NCBI GenBank assembly: GCA_001599595.1
Contig: BCHH01000004.1
Span: 1,071,997-1,135,996, forward strand
Source: Beverwykella pulmonaria
Lineage: Eukaryota; Ascomycota; Dothideomycetes; Pleosporales; Melanommataceae
Length of the DNA: 64,000 nucleotides
Reading direction: 5' to 3'
The notes under the pieces are model-generated. The model was given only the letters and a program-made list of their open reading frames with translations. It ran no database searches and was not told where the DNA came from. This document shows positions 20,044 through 34,100 of the stretch, piece by piece. Position 1 is the stretch's first letter, and each line of letters opens with the position of its first letter. Made by a program: the position numbers and the translations under genes.

Positions 20044-23000
20044 CGTGAAGCAAGCCTCGAAGGCGGTTGAGTGTTGCTAGGAAAGGGACGTATTCTTCAA
20101 AAATGGAATGATAATGTTTTATACATCGACGGAAGTTATAATGGCAAATAGATGTCGTTATTGTGATTGATATATGCTCAAGTTATCTTGCGGTGCGATG
20201 TCCTCAAGATATATTAGTGTTCCAAACCGTCTGCACATCGGGCTCCACTTATGTTAGTCTCGGGGGGGCTGACAGGGTGAGAAGGATGCATGGTCAAGTG
20301 CACGAATACATTTTTCGCCCGCCCTCACAAGACATCGATGATACCCGCCTCTCGATCGTGGTCTTCTAGGCTTCTACGCTAATGCGAGTGTCGAGCGATT
20401 CTCAGCGCGCAGCGGCCCCGGCCGTCGTTCTAGGCTTTAGAGTATCAGAGACACAAGGGACGCCCTTGCCTCGATCGCATTCAATGGGGATATTCCGATT
20501 CGTGCAGATGGCACGATCCGAAGACCCTCGTCGGATCGAAGAGCACGTATTCGTAGCCAGTGGTCTGACAGCATTGCTGACATTAGCAAGTTGAGAAATA
20601 GTCGTTTGTTCAAGAAGAACTGCCCACTGTACTTCTTAACCAGCCCTTCTGATCGGTACCACGCATCGCGAATGCAAATTCTGGCGGCGTCTCAGAACCA
20701 TAATTGAGAGTGTGTTCTTGCCTCTCGCTTGTCGCGCTGCCGATTCCCCTACCGAAACGCTGTGGCATCCTCTGGCTTTTGATGGGAAAGAAGAGAGAGG
20801 GGTGAGGTCAGTTAACTTTTCAAACGGGCCGATCGACGATACGAGGCGTAGGTTGAACCCCGCACTATTTGTGTGACGGCGCGAACGAGTCTAGACACAC
20901 CCAGATCGTGGGATCAATCGGATTCAACCCACCACCAGGCATTGCCCATCTATGGCTTTCTGGTTTCGAATCGCTGTTGAGTTCTAATGCGGGGCTTGTG
21001 TTTAAAGTATTGTAGAACACGAGGGGTAATACATGTTTCATTTGAATTGCTATTGCGCCGTGCAAGACAAAGAGGTCTTTATAAATAGATAGAATGGGTG
21101 TAAAGCGCAAAGTAATTAACCGGAAAAAGCGCAGAAGTTGTCTGGTATTCCATTTCGCAACTGCTGTTCACACCCCGACCTTCAAAAAACAAAAAAAGGC
21201 ATAAGCTTCTTCCACTCTTCACAGAGAGCAACTGGTTAACTACTTTGTTTCGTGTTGGTGAGGCTGCTAAAGTCCCTAGAAGGAGTTTATATACGCAGAG
21301 GTATACTCAATTGTGCAAACATACCCACAGCGATCTTGAGCTGCAGACAACACGACTGTCCTCAACTCTCATTATCTAACCTTAATTAAAACAGATATAC
21401 TACCTCATATTATAAGAGTTTTATTAAATAATTAGCATGGAAAGAAAAAGAACGCTTGCCTTCACTTCGAAAACTGCCCGTGTATTGCGCTGGAATCTGT
21501 AAGAGAGCAGTCGCAAAGACTGGTATACCAAAGAAACTGTATTTGATAAGGAGCTATCTACTACCATGGGGATCGGATTCTTATAGGATTGTCTAGCTGC
21601 TTGACGTGACTCGGGGGTAACGCGCGGTCGGCGCGCAGTCGCGTGACGAGATTTGCACCGAAATTCCATCGAGGCCAGGTTATAGGACTCCGCCCCTTAC
21701 AGAATCGACTCCAACCATTCAATTTGTGTGGTTGATGTGATGTATATCTTAGCTAAGCCGAACTTCACTAAGATGAGTTCTCTATGTATAAATCTTGTAA
21801 AAGGGGGCAAAATGTGTAATAGAACTAGAGAATTATGTTCCCAAATTTGATGGAAGATAGCTTAGAACGTTCATTGACTTGTGGCTTTGTGGTGGATTTC
21901 TTCGCAAATTGAGTGATAACACTAATTCTTAGGAAAATCATTTGATGTCACTTACTTTCTTATAAATTCTTGGTTTTGTGGCTTCAGCCGTGTCTATAGC
22001 TTATCAAGGTCTTTTTTTAGGTCCTTGTTCATCTCGTATTACCCTGGAATATGATGTCATATTTTCATGGCTATGCATACAATGGCTCCAATAATCCGAT
22101 TGATGCTCGCCCGCTCTTCTTCATAGTCTTTGTCAAAGATTCCTGCATGTCAACATTGATCCTGAAAGACTGAACAGCAGAGCCAAGTACAGTAGGTGCC
22201 CCATGACTCGCTCGTAACCTTGCGCAGCTTGCGGGCAATGAACCTAAAAAAGGATCGTGTCTAATCCCCGGGTCCTTGGACTTGCACGCTGTGAACTTCG
22301 CAGCCTTGTACAAGATCGATGCGCAAGGTATTACACGCAACCCGCTGCTCTTCGGGCTCTTGACAAACACTTATTGTGCGCTCTTTCTGCTCCACATGCC
22401 CATTGTAACTCGTACGTATAGCACCTTTCGTATAATCTCGTGTCGATCATGGTCGTTGCGCGTCGATTTTGAGCAATGTTGAATGTGTCCCATGCCATCA
22501 GTTAAATAACTGTTTTACACACTTAATTGCTATATTGGAAAGCCTAGAAAAGCATTTGGGAGCAGCCAAGTGGTATACATGCTAGGTCCAAATTCTGAGT
22601 CGACGTAAGAAGGGTCCAGCATTCTGCTGAAGAAGAGTTGGCTGAGTGCCTCAGTAAAATTGGCTAGCGAGGGCATGCTAGGGATGATATTGCAGTGTGT
22701 GGTCATTGCCTTGCGTTCAGGGAGCTGCAATGCCTGGCCAAGTTTGGTGTATAGAGTCTCAAATGTATCCATGTACTCTCTATTTTATCAGTAAGACTAG
22801 AGCTCTGGAAGTCGGCAAAGAGGTTGGCGTTATATTCCGTAGATTCAGATATTAGGAACCGCATGTCGAAGGGCCGAGGAGTGTTAGGAAATGTGATCGA
22901 GCAAACCCAGCGGTGTTAGAACAGTGAGCATATCCTCTCTAAAGGCAAGACTACTCTGATTTGACCGCTCACGCACTCATGTTCTAGGAACTGGGCACAA

Positions 23001-23107
23001 TTGGCTGGTGAGAATATTTATTATTCCATATGTACTCCTGAGCTAATTGGAGCACGCTGCTACCACTCTCTTGCCCGTAGGCGTCCGCCTCCCATTCTTC
23101 CAATAAT
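20044..23107. other. 3-kb gene-poor interval
   Basis: No convincing gene is visible. The composition alternates between GC-rich blocks (20380-20520) and AT-rich ones (21350-22000), and the frames are short and unsupported. The only stretch with coding flavour is on the minus strand at about 22530-22870, listed separately. It may contain decayed transposon or gene relics. Confidence 0.4.
22530..22870 (-). pseudogene. possible gene fragment, frame-broken
   Basis: The minus-strand frame from 22772 to 22530 reads like protein (YTKLGQALQLPERKAM, SQLFFSRMLDPSYVDSEFGP). An upstream frame starting at about 22864 (MRFLISESTEYNANLFADFQ) reads similarly but is in another phase, with no usable intron between them. 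I cannot name the family. It lies just downstream of the P450 gene on the same strand and could be a relic of a neighbour or an incomplete exon set. Confidence 0.25.
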
Positions 23108-24864
23108 TCATAGTGGAGCCGCGCTATCGAGAGCAGAACTTCTCCGCGTCACCTTTACGATGATATTAGTCTGCTTGTGGAACCACCGATTACTCGTCAC
23201 CCAAGGTCGATCATGCGCCATCGTTAAATCAAAGTATCGGAGAACTTCGGGTACGAGCGTGTGGAGTTCTATTAAGGAAATCTGTATGTGTCAGTTGTAA
23301 TGATTTCGAGTTTGAGGTCAAGGAAGCGGGCTTACGTTTTTCCCAATGCAGGTTCTTGTCCCAGCACCAAATGTAAGCAAACATCTATCCATGGCTTTCC
23401 ATTCATCGCTGCCAACAAGCCATCTTTCGGGCATAAACTTATCAGAATTTTGACCAAAGACACTTTTGTCGTAATGAACGACTGCAGGGTTCATCCCAAT
23501 GCGGTAACCATTTGGTATGAACTTTCCTGCTAGTTTGATGCCCTCCGCTGGTGCATGCCTCTGCATACTTAACCCAACGCTTGGGTGAAGACGCATGGCC
23601 TCTTTGATGGATGCGCATATGTATGGCAGCTTCGTAGTCGTTTCGGAATACTTGATCGGCGAGCTCAGTGAACCAGCGGCAACGGCGGCATCGATCTCTG
23701 CGTGTGCTTTCGCAAGTGCCTCGGGATGCTTCATGAGGTGATAAAAGGTGGAACGAAAAGCGACGGCGGTGGTATCGGAACCGGCAAACCTACATACACT
23801 GTTAGGAAAAGCTCATAGCCTGAAGTAAAAACCTACATAGCAACCCAAGCTTCCAAAGTAGCTTCGTTAGAGGTGAAATTCACCTTTTCTCCTTTCTCTC
23901 GAACAATGTCGAAGAGTTGCTGCAACATATCGTTTCGGTGCGCAACGCCCTCCTCGATGTCCTTTTTCCTTTTGCCCGCAGCTTCAACGGCCGCCTTCCG
24001 GATACCATCAACGGCTTTTACAGCCTTCAAGGCAGCCGGAACGACGATTGCTGAAGACATTATCAAAGGGCGCAGATACCGTGGTGCAATCGCCGAAATG
24101 CAAAGCACTGGCATGAGAGCATCCAAGGAAGCCATGAAAGCGCCATAGTCCTCACTCTTCTCCAAGAAACCAAACATATTCCCGAAGAAGATCTCGCCAA
24201 TCACGTCAAAAGCATACCTATAGCAGTGTCAGCATCTCTATTTTGAGCTTAGCCAGTAGATAATTACGGCGTACATTTGCACCCATGTCCCAAGGTCGAT
24301 TACTTCCTTGCGATCAGCATGCTCTCCCAAGCGCTGGATGAACAGCGATGAACAACTGTTGATATAGCTCTCGCTCTTCAAGACGTTGCTGAGCGTGTAT
24401 ACCGGATTCACAATTCTCCGGTAATTGCTATGTACTCTCTCATCTATGCACGTAAATGTATCCGGCTGCTTGCTAATTGTTGATCCTCCCCAGACTGGAT
24501 AGAAATCGGTCTTGGAGAGTGGCTTCTGATTCCTGTATATCTTCGGTATCGAGGACTGCTCAGCGGTGGACACTTCATTGGGCGCAATGCGAATGATCGG
24601 TCCGTACTTGTCGTGGAGACGGCGCTGAACCGCGTCCATATCTCCAACGTAGATACGATACATGTACCATGTTCGCGTGACGGATGCCCAAAATGGACCT
24701 GGAATCGATGCGAGAGGGTGCAAAGTGCGAGTATATGCAATCCAGAGAATCCAGTAAGAGACGATTGAAACAGGGAGAACGACGGAGAAAAACGTGGAGA
24801 AGGTAAGCCCCAAGACTGCTTCTGGAAGAACCGCCATGATGGAACCGATGTGATGAGATGACAT
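23108..24864 (-). CDS. cytochrome P450 monooxygenase, microsomal
   Basis: Four minus-strand exons (24864-24275, 24217-23837, 23789-23336, 23281-23108) join in phase to 532 aa. An N-terminal membrane anchor (residues about 12-40) precedes the proline hinge IPGPFW. Then come the I-helix oxygen-binding motif AGSDTT (restored by the second intron), the K-helix ExxR in KEAMRLHP, the meander FMPERWL, and the heme-ligand loop FGAGTRTCIGKN with the cysteine ligand. All P450 landmarks are intact. The KTDFYPVWGG and DERVHSNYRRIVNPVYT segments resemble the pisatin-demethylase/benzoate-hydroxylase-like fungal P450 group. The substrate is unknown, and no PKS, NRPS or terpene synthase core gene is visible nearby. 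Confidence 0.92.
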
Positions 24865-26138
24865 GAAGGTACGGGGAGCGAATGGGCCTTTTCAACATGC
24901 AGCAAGTCTAACATTCGTGCCAGATCCCACGCTCCTTTACCCATAGGGGCAGCAAGTTGGTGGCGCGCGGCATCACGCGACGGTGGGTCTGCCCACGCTC
25001 CTGCGACCCACAACGGGGTTGTTTCCTCCTACAGTGCGACGGATGTCATATCGTTTCCCAGGGTGAGAAAAGACTTGACCAACTTAATAAGTGAAACCTG
25101 TTCCTTTGTATAAACTAAATGGGGTAGAACTCAAGAAATGACCACTAAGGAGGAATGTCGATTATAGCAAACACCAGTTCGCCAGGCAGCAGAATCTCGG
25201 TGATGGTTCCAGCAGCTCAGCAACTCAGCAACTTAAGCCCATGCTTCCCAGGGGAGACGCGGCTTGTCACCCAGCACCGCGGAGGGAGATAGCCGCGCGC
25301 ACCGTTTGAACGGCCGACTGATAGTACTATTACCTAACTAAGCTAGCTGGTAAAAGAGGGCTAATCCGTAAACAGCACAACGGGATTTTAGTATCCTATC
25401 TAATCTGAAAGCGTAAAGGATGTGGGTCGCGGAAAATTGCAACCGGCTTCGATTCGCTTATCCGAGGCGAGAAGTGCGACGCACAAGGAACGAGCCGTCT
25501 GCCGTGCCGGGGAGACCCCAGGCGGTCGGACTGCAGAATGGTCATGGCCGCAACTTCGCCGAAACCGTCTGCACGCATACATAACTTCCCGACTCCTGAA
25601 ACATGCAAGCTCAAGAAGCTCTACATCTTCAAGCTTCGAGAGCCATAATCTTTGGTAAAAAGTAGTATATATGAGGCGATAGATCAAGTATTTCAATGGT
25701 TCTAAACTGGTTAGTGTTAAAATTTTGAGAGGTTTCTTTCCCAAAACGAGGTCAAAAAGGCATTCAAAGACGGAGATATTTTGACCTCTTTATTGAGCCT
25801 TGTCTCATCGAGCGCGAGTGGAGCAGGATAGGTGAGATAGCCAATCTAAATCAGACCGAGATGTCTTATTGGGGGCCCCAAATACATGTTACTTATTAGG
25901 GGCGCTTTAGTAACTCACCCTCAAGGGTCGGGTGGGTCCACACCATCGATACAGTAAAGATGAACACTGGGAATTGGTCGTGCGAGAATCCTTTGTGTGT
26001 TCCCACCGAAGACAGACCGCTTGTTCGCAGAATTAAAACTCCCGTAATCTCTCTCCGCCGCGTTTTGGAGTCAGCCTATTCCCCAGCGCGGAGAATTTAG
26101 GACCTCCTTCATATGCAAACTTTGTCCATTCAGTTGTC
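24865..26138. other. intergenic between P450 and CFEM receptor
   Basis: The two genes are divergent, so both promoters lie here. Small repeated words (CAGCTCAGCAACTCAGCAAC) occur near 25210. Otherwise I see no gene, RNA or clear element. Confidence 0.4.
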
Positions 26139-27732
26139 ATGAGGTTCCTTAAGAGTTTTGGCGTTCGATGCGCCTTGTTGGCGCTGTTGTCTTCGGTAAC
26201 TTTGGCACAAGTGATGCCAGCATGTGCGGTAAGCAACACAACGATTACTTTGCCACAAATTGAACACTAAACCGTCCAAGGGCCAATGCCTACAAACCAG
26301 CCTACAAGCGCAAGACACCTGCGTTTCGACAAACACCACCTGTATTTGTACCAATCAAGCGCTGATGGGCACAATTCAAGGATGCGTTCTCTCGTCGTGT
26401 ACCTTGAAAGAAGCGCTGTGTAAGCCGTCCTCTCCACCGACGACCCTTACAATGAGCTAAGAAATGTAAATAGCGACGCAAAACATCACGCAAACAATGT
26501 GTGGGCAGCCTGTACGAGACATTACGCATGTCACACCCATCGTGAGTGGCGTGTCTGGAGGAGCAGCAATTATTGCTGTCATCGTTCGATCCTTTCCCAC
26601 TGGCGGTGTCTTTGCGCTTGACGACATTTTCGCCATTGCAGCGCTCGTTTCTGCCCTGCCCATGGGCATTCTGGAGTTTTTCATGGCATCGGACGGCTTT
26701 GGAAAAGACATTTGGAACATTCCGCACGCCAATATCTACCGCATCATTAAAGTGAGAGCTTCAGGCATCTGCACTCGTCCTATGGCTGACAGATTTCTAG
26801 TTCACATGGCTAACTGAAGTGTTCTACTTTATGGCGGTCGCCTTCACCAAGATTTCCTTCCTCTTCTTTTGTCTACGCATATTCCCACGTAAGGAACTTC
26901 GGAAGACGATATTCGCCCTCGTGGCTATTTCCGCCGCGTATGGTATTGCGTTTACCATTACATGTATTTTCAATTGCACACCAGTCTCCTTCATCTGGGA
27001 GAACTGGGATGGCGAGCATACTGGTAAATGTATCGACTTTCATGTCTTCGCGTGGTCACATGCAGCTATCAACATCGTCCTCGACATAATCATCATCGCT
27101 GTGCCGATACCAGAGCTTTTGAGACTGTCGCTCAGCATTAAAAAGAAGGTCTACATCATCATGATGTTCAGCATCGGCGCGTTGTCAGTACCCGTCACTC
27201 CGCCTACTCTACAAAATTCTACTATGTTGTATTGTGCAGCGCTAATAGCAATAACAGCACGACCATCATCTCCATCGTCCGTCTACAATCCCTCGTGCAA
27301 TTCTCTTCTTCCACGAATCCAACCTATGATAATGTCCCTACCGCTTACTGGTCCGTTCTCGAGGCTTTCACCGGCATCTTCTGCGTCTGCATGCCCGCAT
27401 TGCGTCGCTTCCTTGCGAACCTCTTCCCCCGTTGCTTCGGCTCGACACAAAACAATTCCAAATATGAACACTACGATACGCCGAACACCCCAAACAGGAT
27501 ATCGAGCAGCAAAAACACCGGGTCCAAGGCCTCGAAGGCCAGCTTTGGAGGGAAAGGCATCACCAAGACATTGGAGACAACAATCGAGAGCAGAATAGAA
27601 GAGGATGATGAAATCCAGCTTGTGGAGCTGGAGCGGGGAAAAAAAGCGGGAGGGACATCGACGACCAGCGATGGGGGAAGCGATAGGAGTAGGACGGAGG
27701 TACACACAACACAAGGAACTTTCATGCATTGA
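26139..27732 (+). CDS. CFEM-domain, seven-TM Pth11-like G-protein-coupled receptor
   Basis: Five exons (26139-26228, 26281-26419, 26474-26751, 26801-27183, 27258-27732) give 454 aa. A signal peptide (residues 1 to about 24) is followed by a CFEM domain with cysteines in PACAGQC, AQDTC, TTCICT, QGCVLSSC and TMCG. Hydrophobic helices follow, with Pth11 landmarks: DDIFAIAAL, GFGKDIWNI, FTKISFLFFCLRIFP, INIVLDIIIIAVPIPEL and ISIVRLQSL. The cytoplasmic tail is Ser/Thr/Lys-rich. The acceptor at 27257 was preferred over an earlier AG because it restores FTTIISIVRLQSL. Receptors of this class sense surface and host cues in plant-associated fungi. The ligand here is unknown. Confidence 0.88.
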
Positions 27733-28163
27733 GCAAGAGTTACGGCTAGGGACCAGCCTTAGATTAAATAGATAATGGCTGTCACAGAAGTTATCTGCAG
27801 AAAATGGGTGTGCTCTTTGTTAGGTCTGTATTTAGAGTAGAACAGTGAAAAAGAACGTTTAGACCTTGCAGGAATGTTTAAAATTTATAATATGACTTCG
27901 TGTATTTCATTTTACTACCATTTACTACCCTTTTCGATGTGATTAAATAGTCAAGAAGGCCGCACTACTCACTGAATAAGCCACAGAAGTCGGAGGTCGA
28001 GGAAGGCTTAGTATTCATTTAATAAAATGCTATTTGCCCTAGGCGAAATTAGCCTTCACTACCTAGTTTTATAGATCACGTGGATGAGAAAACTTCAGGA
28101 ACTATATTGATATATTGGAGGAACTGAGAATGGTCAGAGTGGATAATTGGTAAGTATGCATTA
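27733..28163. other. intergenic between tail-to-tail genes
   Basis: This is the 3' region of both the receptor and the CorA-like gene; AT-leaning, with no features seen. Confidence 0.4.
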
Positions 28164-31100
28164 TCAAACTTCTCCAGACGCTTTTGTGGCCCTTCTTCTT
28201 CGAGCAAATGGCTTCCATAGAGGATTGGACCGATCAACAGCCGTTTTCTGCTGCCAGGTCGATTCCCTTCGGCTTAGAGTTCTTGCTGGTGCATTCGTAG
28301 TTTTCCGATCCTTTGCCGCCTCCCACTTAATCAAAAACTCGCGAATTGATTCTCCTTTCAAGACAACTAGCACTGCAAACCCAATAACGACCGTTGTGAC
28401 TGGCAACGCAATAGTCCAGAACAACCATTGACCTTCCTGTAAGCTCCGGATATCTACCGTATTCATGCCCAAATAAGACGTTGCCCATGATAGAGGTAAG
28501 AAGATTATCGTCACGATCGTGAAAACGATAATTGCGTTGCCGTTATTCTCCTGCTGTATCTCTAACATACGGGACACGTGGTTGCTTACGTCTTCAAGTC
28601 GCGAATCAAGGTCTATGAGTCGGTTGCGAATTTGGAACCCTTTGCGCAATCGTGTTTCAATAAATGGATGTTCGACCTGGAAGCGCGCAGTGCGAAGATG
28701 CGTTGTAGCGCGCATGGAGCGCGGCTGTAGTATACGGAGATAATCCCGGAGCAGCTCCTGTTGCTGGTCGTTTACCAGCTGCACGAGCCCAAGCTCTTCC
28801 CTCATACGCCATATCTTGCGAAGAACTCTTGTCCGTGGATGTTTCATGGCGTCAGTGTGCTTTAAGAAACAGTTAGGTAATGATGTCTACAGATAATAGG
28901 CGTTACTTACCAATCTTCGATAGAAGGCAGCATACATGGAGTCGATCGGTTCATCTTTGTGGATTGCACGGGCAAATAACCCAGTCATTATAGTTGCCAA
29001 GATATATTCCGGTCCGACGCTCTCGTAACTAATGATTTCAGTGTCGACATCCGTGTGAGCCATAAGCATAATGTGCTGTTCAGCTTTGCTCATTGACGCT
29101 TTGGCGTTGTGTCCCATTTGGAATAAGTCTCTACTTATGGATTCCAAGAGTTCTCGGTCTTTTCTTGCCTTCGGAGCTCTGGCAAGTAATTGCTGTTTCA
29201 TGGGGTCTGAGCATCGGTTTACCACCGAAAACGAGCGGGACGCGCAAGCCAGTAGTAAAACCGCACTCTCGAAAGCGCTTACGAGTGATGTGGGAAGCAT
29301 CATTTCCGACTCCACTGAGCTTTCGTCACTGGCAACCCCATCCCGTATCTCTTTTCCTTTCTTGAAAATTACCGAGATGGGATCCAGGAGGAGATCTAGA
29401 TAGTGTATGTATAGATCCAACCTATGATCTCGATAATACTGGTTATCACTTCGTAGCCAAGAGGCCAGAAATTCGTAGTCGAAAGAGGGGTCATTCGCCA
29501 CAGAGGTTGATAACCCAAAATGCTCTCCAAGTACATGCTGAACGCCTTCCTGGCGGGTGTTATATTGTTTTAAGCTCTTGCAGGGTCCACATTCCTGGAA
29601 GGGAAGTGTTGGCTTTCTCCGGTTCGATAGCATGCTGTGGCCAGATATGTCCCGTACAACCCACCACTCGGGATCTTTGTATCGTAAAGCTGCCGGGTCA
29701 TCTCGGAAACCGTTTTGTATGTCCTGAAATAATACTCTCAGTCTATAGAATAGAAGCGGAAGCAGGATATTACTCACTGTAATAAGAGTTGAGAAGGCAC
29801 CGCAGCACTTACGAACCAACATATGGTCCGACGCTGAAGCCGACGAAAGAGGTATGTAAAGGGCCAAAAGTTCGAAGAAGATCTTCCAGACGTTTTTGAT
29901 TTTCCTGTTGCAGTTACTGATCAGGCTCTTGTGAACAAAATCTTCTACTGCAGTGGGCTCGTGACGCTGCTCGCCCGCGAGTTCTCCAACTCCATTTTCA
30001 ACGGACATTTGCGAGTCAGCCTCTGGGGTTCTATATTCCGTGGCTCCTTCTCTGAGCCAAGGGAAGTCAATATACAGCTGTCTTTGCGCAATCTCTTTCG
30101 CTCGGCGGTACATTCTCACATGTTTCTCAGTCCTCCTGTCCATCAAGGTATTGTGGATGTTATCCAAAATTTTCTCAATGTACTCAATTGGTGACTCTGA
30201 AGGATTGTTATCCTCTGTGCTTGCAGTTTTGCTGTTTGTGGCCCAGCTGAGGAAGTGCGGGGTATGCGCCTTTGAGGTTGCGAATCCAGATGCGGATTCT
30301 AGTGAAAGAGACGACAAAGATGATGCATTTTGTACCTCATTTTCTGCGTCGCTTGAATCACTGTTATCTTCAGTGTCGGTGATATCATCTTGATTTACTG
30401 CAATGGGATGTGCTGGAGAACCATTCCAGCCGTTATGAGCGGCGTCTACTCGTTCAAGCTGGAACCGAACCGTTGCAGTACTGGCTGGTTGATAAATTTC
30501 TGGACGGCTGTCTATAGCTGCAGGATCGTAGATCACCATTCCACTGGTTTCTAGTTGGGTTTTGTCCTGCTCGTAGCTCCGCGCTGGCGGAGCATTTGTG
30601 GACCCAGTCTGATAGAGTGCGACATCAGGATTTAGGTTGAGAGGCTGGAGTGGATATTGCGTTCTCGCCACTTGCATCCTTGTAGTTCTACCAGCTCGTC
30701 AGCACTTTGGCGTAGACACAAAAGTAAGGTCAACGAATACCCTGTATTGAACCCTTGATTGTACGGAACAAGTGCAAGGGTATGGTTGTATGACACAGTG
30801 TCTTGGGTGATCTTGGATGAGACTGAGTCGCTTTCGGATTTTGAATTAATGCTATAATTATCATCGGTTACGTTTTCAGATTTATGCTTTGCCGGCTGCT
30901 TTGGGTCTGATGTCTCTTCGAAGATAGTTGTCCTGACATGTGACCGAGTCCGCGCAGCCCCTTTCCTCTTTGCAGACCGAATACTTGGCCCAGGTTCTGT
31001 TCCTGATTGTGTCTTCTTTGGTTGCAGCTTCAATTCGATAACCTCCCTCTCGTGTTGCTTTAGTGTGCGAACCCAAAGTTCGCCGGTAAGGATTGTCCTG

Positions 31101-34100
31101 TCATAGATTACAATGTCAATATCGTCAAACGAAACGGCTCTGTGGGTAAAACAACGGATTTGTATAGACTGTTTGAGAGCCTGCACTTGGTAAGACAAGC
31201 TAGTCTCAAAAAATGAAAAGAGAAGAAAGGAGTGTGACTCACAAAGAAGGTTCGACATTCGTTCAATGACAAGACATGTCCTTGATTATGAAGATCTGTC
31301 ACATGTATGGACTTCAGACTCATCTTCATCCCAGGGTGTGAGACATGTACGTTGATTGACTTGTTATCGACAATGTTCTTGAATTTCACCGGTCCGTATG
31401 TAATTATCGCTGGAAATTGTTACAACAGATCTCACTGAACAGGGAGGATTCCTTACTATCATCGAATACCACTGCCCACACATGAGGAACATATATTATC
31501 GAGTCTTTAGCGTCACTCTCGTCTGACATGACTCTGTATATTTGTTCTGAGTCCCATTCTTTGGCGGACTCAAATCGGTTTTCCCACTCAAAGAGACTCA
31601 TTATAGGATACTGCTTGTCTGTATCCATTTTCCCATGGCCTTGCAATGGTCCGGTGGCGAAGTAGGGAAAACTGACAGAAGTTGCTGAGAGTACTGCATC
31701 GCTCTTGTTACCTAGGCCCACATCATAGCTGTCAGCGCGCATCATCCAGGGGAAATGATGATTGGATCCTTGAATGCGGCTCAGGTTTCGGATACGATTC
31801 AAGAGACTGAGAAGGATGATCCTCCAGTTTCTCGAAAGTCCGGGTCGACTCAACACAATGGTAGAGAACTCATCAAAATCTAAAGACAGACTCTCAACAT
31901 GTAGCCATATCATGGGTTTTACAGGGGAGTTTCGAAGTTCGCCAGAACGCGCAGCACATGTCATATCCAACACATGGTGGCTTTCGGTATCAAACCATCT
32001 TCGAGCTGAAGTAATGCGCAACAAACGCGTCGGACGTGCGTCAGAGTCATTATAATCACCGTGCTCCGGCCAATTCCATGATCCCAGCATGGTTCTCCCT
32101 AGCAACTCCTTCTTGCCGAGGCCTCGGAGCTTAATTTCCATCCATAACGGCTCCCCGTCTTGCCTAAATGGTGCTTGATACCTTACACCCAGTTGTATTT
32201 GCGGAACATTCGGTATGCCCCCCCCATAATAGTGTCCGCGATATGTCCCCCTTTGATGCTTGTTGCTTCGTATGTCCCGTCGGCCCCACGTTTTTGATCT
32301 ACGCCCACCGCGAGTATCATATCGTGTATTGGATATGTCGCTCTCAGAGCCATCCTGCGAGGCACTCGGGGGAGGTGGCGGATCTTTAGCAGCGCCTGGA
32401 GGAGGTGGAGGCGGTGGTGGAGGTGGCGCGGGTGGCGGGGGAGATGGTGGTGGTGGTGGCGGGGGAGGTTGTGGATACGGAATACCGTAGGGATAAGGTA
32501 TGTAAGGGTTGTAGGGCTGTCCAGGGTAAGAAGTGTATGGACCTGGTTGGTGAAAATAAGGGTCAAAAGGCGGTACCGCATATTGAGGAGGCTGTTGTGG
32601 TGAGAATGGGTTGCCTCGCGGTGCAAAAGGATTGTTGTTCATGGGGACATAAGGGTTTGCTGGCGGTCGTGAAAGCTCATTCCCATATCCGGGATAGTCA
32701 TCTTGAAAACTAAATGCAGAAGAGTATGCACTCCGCGGCCGACGACGACGTCGTCCTCCTAGAGGTAATCGGGACTGCGGCGAGTACCTTTGTTGGCTTG
32801 GTTCGATCTCATCGATGTAGTCCCATTCGTCCGAGTCGTCGTATTCACGAGAAGATACTTGAACGCCAATTGATGAAGACGCACTGGACTCAAGCAGAGA
32901 TGCCTGGAATAAAGAGTCACCTCCTGGGGAGTGTGATCGCAAGCGGGGTCTTGGTCTAAGGGCCTCTGGGTTAGGTCCAGGCTCTTCCGACGGCTCCGCT
33001 TTAGCCTTGACATTGGGAACAGGTTCCGGAATAGGTCCAGTAGCAGGTGGAGGAGATGGTAAGCCTTCGAATTTTGGCTTATCTTTCGCTTCTTTCTTGC
33101 CTTTCTTGCCTTTCTTATTTCTACTAGAAGCTGTTCCTGGTGCTCCCCAAGAAGATTCACCATAGAGGTCATCGTCTTTCGTCTCTTTATGTTTAGATTC
33201 AGGTTTAGGAAGGATGTTAGGGACAGATTCAGGAACAAATCTTGCTGCCTATTTTGAAGTTAGCATTCTGTCATTGTAAGATTTAGCGACAGGAAATCAA
33301 ACCTTGCCCTTTTTACCCTTCATTTTCTTCCCCTTAGGTTTAAGTGATCCCCAGGCATCTACTAGTATGTCCCAGTTATCCGTAGCAACTCGTTCAATCT
33401 GATCGGCATTGCTAGAGTCACCAATAGCGGCAGTAGCAGGTTCGGATTTGCTGCCCACTTGTTTCTTCTCGTTGCCCATCCTTTCCAACTTGACACTCTG
33501 ACAATCATCATCATTCTTCCTAGGCGTTGGGCCTACTTCCAAGGTCGAACTAAAACCGAAACCTAAGTCGTGTTTATCACTGTTCTCTGGTGCAGATTTC
33601 ATTTCAGATCCGGCGGCAGGTTCAGGATCTTTGTCATCGCTGTGTTTCCCATAGTGTCTCCGGAAGGCATTCACACTCCAATCGTCGAGATTGTTACTTT
33701 CTGCTTCAGTTTCTGATTCCACTGTGGCTGCCTTCCATTCACCCCATCTCTTAGGCATAGTGGTCCTCGTCGAGTCATCTGTTATCCCAGCCTGCATTGT
33801 ATATTCATGGTACCTACGGTGAATTTGATCTTTGTCTTTTCGATCATAGTGCTGTATTGAATCCTCTGGGTCATCCCCTTCATTCCGTACTTCGGCAACA
33901 GCATCAGAGTTAGATGCTTGCTTTGCTTTCTCAATCCCCGATGGCATACCTGCCTCGCCCTGTTTCTTCTTTTTACTAGCGACAGTTGCACTACCCCAAG
34001 GGTCTTCATCAGACCACTTGTTGTCGTCTTTGGTGTCCTTCTCTTTTGGACCATTAAACCCAGATCCGTTGTCAGCGCCCCAACCAGTCATTTGGCTAGA

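Noticed and set aside
32260..32490. Glycine-rich plus-strand frame
   Set aside because: It is the antisense of the poly-proline tract of the CorA-like gene.
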